Shown in pieces: positions 34,991 to 44,499 of a DNA stretch of 64,000 nucleotides. The notes under the pieces were generated by a model. The model did no database searches. It saw nothing but the letters and a program-made list of their open reading frames with translations, and was not told the DNA's origin. The DNA is from Strobilurus pachycystidiatus (Eukaryota > Basidiomycota > Agaricomycetes > Agaricales > Physalacriaceae). A program made the position numbers and the translations under genes. The stretch spans positions 186,001 to 250,000 of the forward strand of contig JAHLMK010000019.1 of NCBI GenBank assembly GCA_019915135.1, given 5' to 3'. Numbering within the stretch: position 1 is the first letter of the stretch; the number at the start of each line of letters is the position of its first letter.

Positions 34991-37251
34991 AATACTAGAC
35001 AGGTTTGTCGTTTACGTTCGTGGATGAGGCTCCAGAGTGAATGAATACTCATGCTATTCAGGTAGTCTATCACTTGACCATATACTTTCACGCAAATACG
35101 TTGTGGGTCGTAGCGGCGTTGAATGGAGAATGGATTTCCGCGGACGTCGTGTTCCACTTACCCTGATTTGTGGTTACTATACGGCGATCAGAGCTTTTCA
35201 TCCATCTTTGATGATACATCTCTCATCTCATCGTTCACGCCAGAATCGAATTCTGAAGGATCTTGCATTGTGAAATTCGACGCCACTGCTAATCCTCCTC
35301 GCTCTCAATACTCGATTATCTGCTGGTCCTGATCATTCATCACCGGACGTCATTGTCGCTGTACCTGACCGCTGGAGCTTCATTTCCCACCGCGATAATT
35401 ATTGACTCTGGTCTCGAGTACGGAACGCCCGGTCCCGGTATTACCTATACACTTGGGGGTGCATGCCTCTGGATTATGGTGCGTTAGTGCGGCCGATTAA
35501 TATAAAATTTGAAGGAGGCCTGGAGACCCGACGTGGCGAAGTCCACCTGGACAATCGCAAAAGGCCCGGACCAGGCAGCCTCCAGGTGCAACCAATTCTC
35601 GCTGTAGGAGCTCTCCTAAAATGCGCCAAGGAAACTGTCAGAAACTGTCAGAGCGATGTGGGGCTGTATCTACTTGGAGCATCCTCTCTGTCGTTCCTTC
35701 TCGTAACAACCGCTTCATCAAGTAAACTCCGTGACAGCAGCACTCAACGAAGGACAAAAGACTGAGTACAGAGCCTCGATGACCACATTTCAAAGTGGCG
35801 ACATCTCTACACCAACGCATTTGGCTGATCTCCAAGATCAATCCCCTGCGGTGGCGTAATTGTCGGGAAAATCGCTCGCCTATCATGATCGCCGCAACGG
35901 GCTTTGATTGCTACTTCGTGCCATGTACGTGTCAGCCTCTTATAAGTGATGTGCTCGCTCGCGGCTCTTTGATGGTGGAGATCTTCGTCGAATGGGTGGG
36001 AGAAGTTGAGCGCAACTTTGTAAGTTCGAAATGTCAAGTCCACGGAACGCGGACCGCGCCACATAGTCACAACAAGAGGCGCTGTAAACGACCGCACACC
36101 GCGGAGGAGCTCTGTTGCTGTAAGCTGCTCTGGGATAGAGACACAATAAGGTGTCGAGACCGTCAAGCTTTGAGTCCAACAGTACAGTAAAGATAGCTGT
36201 CCCGGCCCGTCCGGTGACTATGTCTTCCCAGACAGGCGATGTCGGCAGGGCGCCACCAGGCGGTCAGAAGTCAGAAAAACGGATTGTACGGTGCTCTGAA
36301 TGCCCTGACTGCATCTTCCTCAGTGGATCGCCAGCCAATCGAAGCAGAATTTGATTGGGCTAGCTTGCTTGAGGGTCGTCACGGTGGCGTTGAGAAATCC
36401 CAGTCTTTTACCTTACTCGCAGATACAGAATAGCCAGAGAGCTCATCAGCAATGACCTCCGAGTGAAAGGTTAATTGAGGAACGTGATGAAGACTCGATG
36501 CCTTTCGAATTCGGTTGGCCAATTCGTAGTAGACGCAACACGTGAGCGTGTTATGTGGCAATGTTGACACTTGTTGGCGACCGTCATATCTCTTCCGCCT
36601 CTGTCATCTGTTCGCGTTTCCTTCCGATTTCAAGTCCTTAATGGTCAAGCACCACACTTCCGGACGCTTCTCTCTTCAGGAACAAAAACGTTGCTCTATG
36701 TAGACTCAGCTGGATAGATTCAGGATTTTTACAGGACAGCACTGTTCCAGCACATGATGCACATCTCGTCGGGCAAATGGACGCCATGGAGAGGTTGTCT
36801 GAACATTTCAGGGCAAATTCGGTAATTCTGATCTTCATTGCTTTGCACCTAGGCATCATGATGTCGATGTCATCTTCGACACGGATATGCCCCGACGCTG
36901 CATTGTCGAGCAGAATCCAGGACTTTCTAGGTTAGCTGACTAGCCGTCGCTTCTCGAATGCGTCGAATCTCGTGCCTATCTGGAGGATGGGAGAACACTG
37001 AGCCGAATCAAGCATTATGCCCCCACCCCCACCCCCGCAATCGCACCAGTCGCCTACCCAGCACCGAGATTTGACATTGGCAGATGCAGTCGGTCTAGCG
37101 ACGATTCATCTTTTACCCTCCCCATGGTCCGAGTGGGACAGCAACATGGACCGGTCTCGACTCAACCAGTCCCATGTCAGCTCACACACATGACAGCCGT
37201 ATATTTAATGGTGCGCGCTGGCACAACTCTTCGCACACACACACACGAACA
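34991..37251. other. Intergenic stretch of 2.3 kb without a supported gene
   Basis: Open frames are short and contradictory on the two strands. A TATA-like TATATTTAA lies near 37201, about 50 bp before the kinase-like gene. Confidence 0.5.
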
Positions 37252-38565
37252 ATGTCGCGCACCCCATCACACATCCCAGAAGCATACATCGACTGCATAC
37301 CCTGCTTTGCCCCGGAAGTGGACATCCACGACCGGCGCGCTGTGGTGCAATACGTTCAAGATCTCATGACATTTCGCGCGAAGGCCCGCGCGCACCCGCT
37401 CCGTACCGGATGGACGTTCACCGCGACGCTCAAGCCCCACTCTCCCCATCTTTTCCTCTCCTCCCGGGTCCGCGTCCTACCCAACTTCGCCAAGTTCGGC
37501 GGTAAATACCGCTTCGTCCTTCTGCGCGCATTACAACCTATGGACTTCTCACTTCATGATCTCTGGCAGTGGTCGCAGGTGTGGGTCGCCAGAGCGGAGA
37601 GGGAGGACGGAAGTGGGTCGGGCAGCGATGGCGAGTACGAGGAGGTTGTGCTGAAGATCTTGCAGCCGTCGATCCTCCCACTACCTGATGTGGAAGAGGA
37701 ACACCCGTACCGTCACCTGGCGTTTGCGAAGCAGATAGCGAATACGGAGGACCTTATATATGGGACTAGACTCCAAACCGTGCAAGGGCTCGCAGTGCCG
37801 TACTACTTCGGCGACGTCAAAGTATGTAATTGACATACACTCTTCGTATGCGTCGAGTGACACCTACGTTAGGTTTCTATGCCGAATGAGGAAGAGGCCC
37901 GCGTACTCTTTCTGGAGTATGTCAAGGGAGAGACTTTGGCGGAATGGACTTACGACTATCGGGCCAGCGATGACATGGGGAAGGCGCGTCGTCTCAAAGA
38001 TTTCGAATCAGTTGTGAGTTCCGTCCCGCTCATCTTTGTCTCGTCTACTGATTCTCCCTCAGATCCCTGCCATACATCGAAGTTACGACTCCGTGAACTC
38101 GTGCGGCGTTTTCCACATGGACATCTCGCCCAAGAATATCATCATCACTGAGTCGAAGTCTGCTGTGATCCTCGACTTTGGCCACAGCGGTGTAATGCCT
38201 TATGCCGATATCCAGAAGGTCGCCAAGGCCCTGAACGAGAAAGAAGGAGAGGCATGCGTACATACCACTAGAAATTGGCTCGCTGACATCGATCGCGAAA
38301 CAGGGCGGTGAGTGTGACTGGAAAATGTGGGATAGAGTGGAAAGAGTATGTACATGATATCTCAGCGACCTAATGATACTACTTATTTAGCTGTTTCCAA
38401 GGCCGGTCCTTGCAAATACTGCCCGATCATTACCTCGAGGGCTACATCTGTCATCAGGTCGGCGCAAGCCACTTCACCGTCCAGCACCAAGCAGACAAGA
38501 AAGAAGTCCGAGGGTATCAGGATTTCGACCACCTCGACCTCCTTATGTATCAAGTAACTCATTGA
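37252..38565 (+). CDS. Protein-kinase-like protein, intact catalytic motifs (376 aa, four exons)
   Basis: Exons 37252-37821, 37873-38013, 38063-38307 and 38391-38565 give 376 aa. The N-terminal 150 residues are family-specific. EEVVLKILQPSILPLP is probably the strand holding the ATP-binding Lys. VLFLEYVKGETLAEW is the hinge, FHMDISPKNIII is an intact catalytic loop (HxDxxxxN) and VILDFGHSG is the metal-binding DFG. The overall pattern matches kinase-like proteins common in Agaricomycetes, between FunK1 and APH types. It probably phosphorylates a protein or small molecule; the target is unknown. A fragment of its third exon is repeated at 42350-42471, and a diverged relative lies at 49951-51050. 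Confidence 0.75.
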
Positions 38566-38676
38566 CATCGCAAAACCTACTGTCCATTGAGCCCCCTCAG
38601 AAGCCTTCATGAATGAGCTCGAAATTTCTCCTCAAACTTTTGTGAGTCGAAGGACAACATAAGCAAACATCACTGT

Positions 38677-38688
38677 GGTTACGTCACC
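38677..38688 (+). promoter_or_regulatory. GGTTACGTCACC element upstream of MDR copy D
   Basis: Exact reverse complement of the GGTGACGTAACC element upstream of copy A. It lies about 390 bp before the copy D start codon, with the relic MDR exon in between. Confidence 0.5.
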
Positions 38689-38790
38689 AGGCCACTCTCT
38701 TCTAAGTTCTCTCATCTCTCTCATCTTGCCACAGACTCAAATCTAAGAACGAGAGCTGCGTCCGCCCTCTGCGACAATCTGCCGTTCTTT

Positions 38791-38915
38791 GATATACAAC
38801 TTTGGTATCGCCCATGTCATTCGGTCTGAGCATGCAGCGTTCCCCGTTGCAGCGCGCGTTGGCTTACATCCACCATCCAATACACCCATACGTCGCACGA
38901 TCTAGCCTTCGTATG
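38791..38915 (+). pseudogene. Relic MDR exon 4 (and start of exon 5)
   Basis: The segment encodes IYNFGIAHVIRSEHAAFPV, matching exon 4 of the MDR genes, and degenerates after about 60 bases. A further CTAGCCTTCGTA at 38903-38914 matches the acceptor and first codons of exon 5. No other exon of this copy remains, and copy D starts 160 bp later. Confidence 0.7.
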
Positions 38916-39073
38916 ACGGCCATGGAAACTTCTAGAGAGGATGACTCACGTTGATCACTAATCACGACGACCGGGAAACTCACCCTGATCACTAATCGCG
39001 ACGACCGGGAATCGGAATATCGAGATGTCTATAAAACTGATGTTGAGGGAGACTCTTTCTCAAATGTACAGTC

Positions 39074-40444
39074 ATGTCCAAAGTCAGGAATGCTGCCCTC
39101 TTGTTCAACGAAGAACCTCAGGGTATGTCGCTTTCCATCACACACGTCGTCGTTACGAGTGCTCGCCTTCTAGGTTACCCGGAGCCAGGAAAGACGACCA
39201 TATACGACCCTACGCCTACCATTGATGTCGATTCTCTCCCTCTGAACGGCGGAATTCTGCTAAAGGTCCTATTGCTTTCTGTCGACCCATATCAGCGCGG
39301 ACGGATGCGCACTTCGGATAGCGATGCGTACACTCTGGGGAAACCGTACGTCTCTTTCTTCGTAGTCGTGTGCTCAAGCTGATGAAACCTGAACTCAATG
39401 AGGATATACAACCTCGGCATCGCACGCGTCATTCGATCCGAGCTTGAAGCGTTCCCAGTGGGAGCCTACGTCCACGGGATGATTGGTATGTTTGTCTTCC
39501 TTCACAGTCCAGCCGTTCAACTCATGATTACATTGCACGGCCTAGACTTCGTAGAATATAGCCTCCTTCAACCAGATGAAATACCGCAGCGGATCATACA
39601 GATCATCAGGAAGGCGGAGGACAGCCTCCCATGGTCTGTGTACATCGGTGCTGCTGGGTTGCCCGGTCTGTCGGCATATTCTGGGTACAAAGAGCATGCC
39701 CACGCGAAGAAGGGGGAGACAATCTTTGTCAGCTCAGCCGCGGGTGCTGTTGGATCGTGAGCCTCCTCGCTCTTGTAAAGCGTGCACATAATTGATCGCG
39801 AGACTTCTAGTATGGTCGTCCAGTTGGCAAAGCGAGATGGTCTCAAGGTCATCGCCTCGGCAGGGTCTGATGAGAAGGTCGCGTGGATGAAAGATCTCGG
39901 CGTAGATGTTGCGTTCAACTACAAGACCACTAGTACCCTCGAGGTATTGGAGAAAGAAGGTCCCATCGACATGTGAGCTCTGGCGTCATTGCGATGGAAT
40001 TCTTGGGTTAATCCGTTTCAAAGATATTGGGACAACGTCGGAGGCTCGACACTGGATTCCGCCCTATTACACGCCAAACTTTACGCACGCATCATTTCGT
40101 GCGGGTCAATCTCGAGCTACAACATCGACGAGTCCAGCGAGCAAAAATATATATTCCAGGTCTGTTCCAGCCTCTCTTAGACATCCGTCGTTAACGCGTC
40201 CTCCTCGTCGCAGAACCTCTTCAATTTGCAAGCTCTCTCCATCACCATCTACGGATTCCACATCGTTCACCTCGGCCCTAAATATCAAGAAGAGTTCAAC
40301 AGTATCGTACCCGCGCTACTTGCCTCGGGTGCCCTGAAGTACAAGGAAAATGTGACGGAGGGTTTGGAGGGTGCTGGGAGTGCACTGAGGAAAGTACAGA
40401 CTGGAGAGAATGTTGGGAAGAGCGTCATTGTGGTTGCCGAGTAG
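39074..40444 (+). CDS. NADP-dependent MDR oxidoreductase, PTGR1-like, copy D (347 aa, seven exons)
   Basis: Exons 39074-39122, 39174-39345, 39403-39485, 39546-39756, 39811-39972, 40024-40159 and 40214-40444 give 347 aa. Sequence blocks match copy A (YPEPGKTTIYDPTPTIDVD, LSVDPYQRG, AAGAVGS, SAGSDEKVAWMKDLGVDVA, YWDNVGGSTLD). The cofactor loop is SSAAGAVGS rather than STGAGAVGS. Copy D has one exon fewer, because the intron that isolates a 23-nt microexon in A, B and C is absent. The promoter contains a TATA box (TATAAAA near 39030) in a block closely similar to that of the exon 1 relic at 17.95 kb. It is likely a cytosolic NADPH-dependent double-bond reductase of unknown substrate. Confidence 0.86.
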
Positions 40445-40477
40445 AATGATTCAGTAAACCCAATGGAACACGCACAC

Positions 40478-40669
40478 TGTAAAACCCTCGCCTCTCGAAT
40501 CACCCAAGCTGCGTAAGACCTCGTTCTATTCGTAGAGACGACGGACGACTACAGCGTGATGACAGTAAGAGACGAAGAAAAAGACTCATCTAATCTAATC
40601 GGAAACCGATCACTTATCGGGTTTCCGCCACAGTCCTTCGACGTCCTGGGTACGAGGACCCACCTTACA
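40478..40669 (-). repeat. 3' LTR of the small retroelement
   Basis: 192 bp, identical to 41978-42169. Read on the minus strand it begins TGTAAGG and ends TTTTACA. The stop codon of the internal ORF lies inside it, at 40610-40612. Confidence 0.88.
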
Positions 40670-41842
40670 CACCCCCTCTTCAGAACCAGGCATGGTTCTC
40701 CAAGTTCTCCTCTTCATACGGCCGCAAGAATTACGAGTTCCGTGAACTCTTGGACCAGTAGTCAGGCTGGGGAGTAAAACAACAGCGCATTCACCTGCAC
40801 GCTGTTTGCGTAGCGCGCTAGTGACCACCGAGAGCAGCGACTCAATGGTGAGATTGGGGTCAGGCTGAGAGCGCGGTGTGGTGATTGGAGCACAAGGATT
40901 GGCCTGGGAAGATGAACGTGAAGATGGATGACGGCGGCGACGACGACGGCGACATCGAGAGCGTGAATGATGATCTCCAATATAGTCACAGTCAGCGCAA
41001 GGAAGGGGCGACCGGCATTCTGGAATGGATGGAGGAGAGCATGTCTGACTTGGCTCTTCCGGTGGCGAATGGTCGAGAACGGGAGTAGTGAATGAAGCTG
41101 TAGGTGTAACGAACAGAGTATGCTCGCACTCGACAAGCGGTGGCGGTCCGAGTTTTGGAGTGGGTGTAGAGCGTATATTGAACAGATTGCCCTCGTACTC
41201 CGTGGGTTTGGGCTGCGGTACAACCAACGGGACGATGTAAGAGGACAACGGGAGAGGGAGAGAGTATAGCGTCCGATAATACTCCATTTCTCGCATGAAG
41301 CGCTCGCGGCTGATGTAGGATGCGAAGAAATCCTCTGCATGCACAAGTGTATCGTCCATATCCTCGAGTTCAAGCCTCTTTCTGCCATCAAGTGCCCATC
41401 CGGCGGTAATGGCAATAAGGCGCGATGACCACTGAACATATGGTCTGATCAGGGTCTTCCACTGGTCGAATAGTTTATCGGCATCAGGAATACCCTTGTC
41501 GCGCACCAGTGCAAGCCTAGCAGCGGCAACGAGACGTGAACGATGTGTCTGGATGTGAACGAAGATGTCCTCGTGGATTATGTCGTCAAAGGAGGGGAAC
41601 GTTGGGAGTAATGGAAGAGTCGGAACACCATCTTCTAGGAAGTTGATGTCGTTGAGAAAGTAGAGGTGGGCGCGTCTGGCTGACTTCTTCTCGACGAGCA
41701 GCATGGGCTCGGAGGCAGTCATCGCACGTGGGGAGTTAGGGGTAACATGGCGCACAAGATCCAGAGATGAAAAACGCCGTTCCCAGTCCTTGAAAGGGCG
41801 CGAGTGCCAGTAGGTGAGCGACGATTTGTCGGCGGTTGACAT
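40610..41842 (-). CDS. Gag-like protein of the non-autonomous LTR element (410 aa)
   Basis: A single uninterrupted frame fills nearly the whole internal region. The N-terminal half is helical (for example RSRLVAAARLALVRDKG, DMDDTLVHAEDFFASY). A proline-rich linker follows, then a zinc-knuckle-like motif CADCDYIGDHHSRSRC (CX2CX6HX4C, close to the Gag CX2CX4HX4C form) directly before an arginine run (RRRRRRRH). A Gag capsid followed by a nucleic-acid-binding C-terminus would have this order. The assignment to Gag is inference from motif and position, not from a recognised sequence match; a captured host gene is the alternative. The last 20 codons run into the 3' LTR. Confidence 0.6.
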   Translation of the reverse strand: MSTADKSSLTYWHSRPFKDWERRFSSLDLVRHVTPNSPRAMTASEPMLLVEKKSARRAHLYFLNDINFLEDGVPTLPLLPTFPSFDDIIHEDIFVHIQTHRSRLVAAARLALVRDKGIPDADKLFDQWKTLIRPYVQWSSRLIAITAGWALDGRKRLELEDMDDTLVHAEDFFASYISRERFMREMEYYRTLYSLPLPLSSYIVPLVVPQPKPTEYEGNLFNIRSTPTPKLGPPPLVECEHTLFVTPTASFTTPVLDHSPPEEPSQTCSPPSIPECRSPLPCADCDYIGDHHSRSRCRRRRRRRHPSSRSSSQANPCAPITTPRSQPDPNLTIESLLSVVTSALRKQRAGECAVVLLPSLTTGPRVHGTRNSCGRMKRRTWRTMPGSEEGVCKVGPRTQDVEGLWRKPDK

Positions 41843-41977
41843 CTTTCAGTCGTGACAGAAGTGCCGGTCTATTTCAACCAGCGGGTAGTGATATCTCGCG
41901 TGTTGCAGCGAGGAGTCAAGCGAATCGCCTCTTTCAGCGAATAGGGCCGTATTTCAGGCCAGAGTTACGCAAAAAAG

Positions 41978-42169
41978 TGTAAAACCCTCGCCTCTCGAAT
42001 CACCCAAGCTGCGTAAGACCTCGTTCTATTCGTAGAGACGACGGACGACTACAGCGTGATGACAGTAAGAGACGAAGAAAAAGACTCATCTAATCTAATC
42101 GGAAACCGATCACTTATCGGGTTTCCGCCACAGTCCTTCGACGTCCTGGGTACGAGGACCCACCTTACA
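41978..42169 (-). repeat. 5' LTR of the small retroelement
   Basis: 192 bp, identical to the repeat at 40478-40669 and exactly 1,500 bp away. Identity suggests recent insertion. Confidence 0.88.
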
Positions 42170-42349
42170 CACACTAACCAGGGTGGCGACTACTGAAATC
42201 ACAAATGTACCGTTACGGAGGGGGGCCGTGTTGGAGTCTAAGCGTAGTCCGTAGCAAAAGACACACCTCCGGGACGGTCAAGTCAAGGCTCCAGGACCAG
42301 GTCCTGGCTCCTCGAAAACTGCTTACCACACGTAACCACAGCGGTGATG

Positions 42350-42471
42350 GACGAAGGAGAGCGAAGGGGATGCGTGCGTACATACCACTAGGAATCAGTT
42401 CGCTGTCATCGATCGCGAGGCGGGGCGGTAAGTATGCTTGGAAAACGTGCGATGGAAATAGATTGAGTATG
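42350..42471 (+). pseudogene. Fragment of the kinase-like gene (end of exon 3 and its donor)
   Basis: Encodes DACVHTTRNQFAVIDREAGR followed by a donor (GTAAGT). It matches EACVHTTRNWLADIDRETGR plus donor at the end of exon 3 of the gene at 37252-38565. No other exon of the kinase is nearby. It lies directly beyond the LTR element. Confidence 0.72.
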
Positions 42472-42478
42472 CATTGTA

Positions 42479-43308
42479 TTATTCCCGGGCCGGCAGCGAA
42501 AAGGTGATACGTGAAGTTCTAGGCACTTCAGCGTCTTCTTCAAAGTGTTCTCCCGATTCCTCTTCCAAGTGTACACGTTCCGTCGAGTGTACACTTTCTT
42601 CCAAGTGATTTTTTATGTATTCATTGAGGGCTCCGTAAAGGTTCAGTCCATAGCGTACCCTTCTCATACTAGCTCGCACTTGAGGGTCATGTTTGTGGAA
42701 GTAGAGTTTGGAAGTTGTCCTGCGGAGCTCGACTCTTTCATGCTTGAAGTGTCTCGCAGACATCGCCAAACCAACGAGGACAAGTTCTACTCCGTATAAG
42801 CCCATTCGAGCCGAAGGGCGGTCAAAGCATGCTGCCATTGACGGGAGTGTGTCTGGTACTATCTCGTTCGCTGACATCCTCTTCATCTCTGTCACCGGTA
42901 AAGCATGATCTGTCCTCGTCGCTGGGAAGTAGTGGAGTCAATGTTGTGTCTCGACGTCGACGCCACAAGACCTAACTCACTTCTCACAGTCCAAATGTAT
43001 TTATCGTGAGGTCCAGGTGCGTCATCAGCTCCAGTAGGTTTATGCTCCGTACGGGAGATTTTGAAGATTCGTTGCGGATCAGATTCTGACCTCCAGTATT
43101 GGCTGTCGACGAGGTTAAGTATGATACCGTCAACGAAACTCTGTATGAAACAGAGAACTAGGTCGCAGTTGCCACCCTGTTCCCCGAGTCGAAAATCAGT
43201 GCCGATTCGAATGTCATTGCAAAGTGTGCAGAGCTCTTCCATAGTGGCTCTAGAGTCCTCTTCCCAATCTGGAAGTGGTTGATAGTCACTGCTTGAAGGC
43301 TGGGACAT
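42479..43308 (-). CDS. Uncharacterised protein (256 aa, two exons)
   Basis: Exon 1 (43308-42981) and exon 2 (42921-42479) join across a 59-bp intron with a GTGAGT donor to give 256 aa. The N-terminal half is acidic and contains ELCTLCNDIRIGTDFRLGEQ. The C-terminal half is basic to mixed (HFKHERVELRRTTSKLYFHK) and ends with a glutamate-rich stretch. No domain is recognised. The single splice restores an open frame in both halves, which is the main evidence. Confidence 0.5.
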
Positions 43309-44118
43309 TGTCGATAGGATGGTGAGGCGAAGGAGTTGGAATGGGGATGAAGTTGTGAGATATGGTGATGAGATGAGATGAGATATGTAATGCTCTCTGC
43401 TCTCCGTTATGCACTCTCTTTATACTCACCCGCATCTAAAGGCTGTAAAGCCGTGCTCACAATGAGCCTGAGGGTTTGCACAGCCCCCCTGGTGGATTGG
43501 CTGTGCAAGAGTCTGAGAGGCGTGAATCAGGAAAAACAACAACAGAGAGTCGGGCCGTGGAACAAGAGAAAACACACCCGCTAAGGTCTGAGATGGGTGG
43601 TCAGCAAACAAGCGCCAGAGTCTGAAATGTGGGGCGTCTGCGTCCGATTGCAATGTGGCGCAGAAGAGTGTTCACGGAGTTTGGACTACATGAAAACTCT
43701 GCGATGCGTCAACTCCCGAGGCAGATCAGTGTGCCGCCCATCGCGCTGTCTTCAACACACACATAGTGCCGGCGGAGTCATGGACACTGCCCATCCTCTA
43801 GGCTCTCGCCGTCGAAGCCCACACGCCAAGAGTCGATACCCATCCTCGTCAATCCACATCACCAAAGCTGCGGGACTCACCTTTGACCTTGCACACACAC
43901 CTCCCTCTTCCAGGTAACATAGCTCTTCCCTCGGGGACGCCACAACACAATCCTCCAGGTGTGTTTGGATGGAGAGAGAGGAAGGGACGTCGGAGTTCCG
44001 GTTGTGTCCGCTCGCTCAGTCAGGGTGACTAAGGATCCAAAGAAATATCATGATTCATGATTGGCGACGAAAAATAACTGGTTACTGCACGAAAAAACAT
44101 CAGAGCGACCCGAATAAG
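43309..44118. other. Intergenic stretch without a supported gene
   Basis: Contains the downstream region of the tRNA gene on its right edge (A-run at 44092-44097, read as TTTTTT on the minus strand, a Pol III terminator). Nothing else was recognised. Confidence 0.5.
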
Positions 44119-44212
44119 TGCATTAAGGGGGAATCGAACCCCCGGCGGGTCGACCACCTTCATCGGTGTAGCGATATGGCAACGACCCAGGTTACCACTA
44201 CCCCATTAATGC
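44119..44212 (-). tRNA. tRNA-Gly(GCC) with a 23-nt intron
   Basis: Read on the minus strand, the acceptor stem GCATTAA pairs with TTAATGC. The D arm contains GGTAGTGGTAACC, the T arm is GGGGG-TTCGATT-CCCCC, and the anticodon stem GGTCG/CGACC encloses TTGCCAT, giving anticodon GCC. A 23-base insert after the base 3' to the anticodon is in the canonical tRNA intron position. The intronless copy at 46496-46566 confirms the boundaries. A run of six T follows 22 bases downstream. Confidence 0.93.
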
Positions 44213-44499
44213 TGTGCTCCTTTGCGGTGTTGGGCATATATGTTTACCGACCGTCAATCGCGTTCTCTTTTTCCTGAATGAGATTATGGGAGAGTGGGAG
44301 TCGGGACAGGATGGGAGAGGGAGAGGAAGGGAAGGAGGGAGGCAGGGTCGGGGCCGGGACCGGGCAGGGTTGGCATGACGTCCCGTCCCGCTTTTGCTTC
44401 TGACTGTCATCTCATCTCACCTCACCACCATCACCTCTGGGCGCGGACGCGGACGCGGATAGGACGCAAAATCCACGAGAGCTAACAGGAGACAGGAGG

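Larger units (their letters stand above)
40478..42169 (-). mobile_element. Non-autonomous LTR retrotransposon with a single Gag-like ORF (1,692 bp)
   Basis: Two direct repeats of 192 bp, 40478-40669 and 41978-42169, are identical at every base I compared. Each starts TG and ends CA. The 5 bp before the left repeat (40473-40477) and after the right repeat (42170-42174) are both CACAC, a target-site duplication. The internal part is only about 1.3 kb and holds one minus-strand ORF. On that strand a purine tract, GAAGAGGGGG, lies two bases before the 3' LTR as a plus-strand primer would, supporting minus orientation. No reverse transcriptase, protease or integrase is present. A primer-binding site beginning TGG directly at the LTR was not found. 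Confidence 0.82.

Noticed and set aside
38070..38565. Possible alternative that the kinase-like gene is broken in its last exon
   Set aside because: Splicing at 38308-38390 restores a continuous frame to a stop at 38565 with total length divisible by three.
40610..41842. Treating the 410-aa ORF as an ordinary host gene that happens to lie between repeats
   Set aside because: The flanking repeats, target duplication, purine tract and knuckle-plus-arginine motif fit a retroelement better, although a captured gene cannot be excluded.
42278..42316. Palindrome CCAGGACCAGGTCCTGG near 42290
   Set aside because: Arms of only eight bases; common enough by chance in GC-rich DNA.
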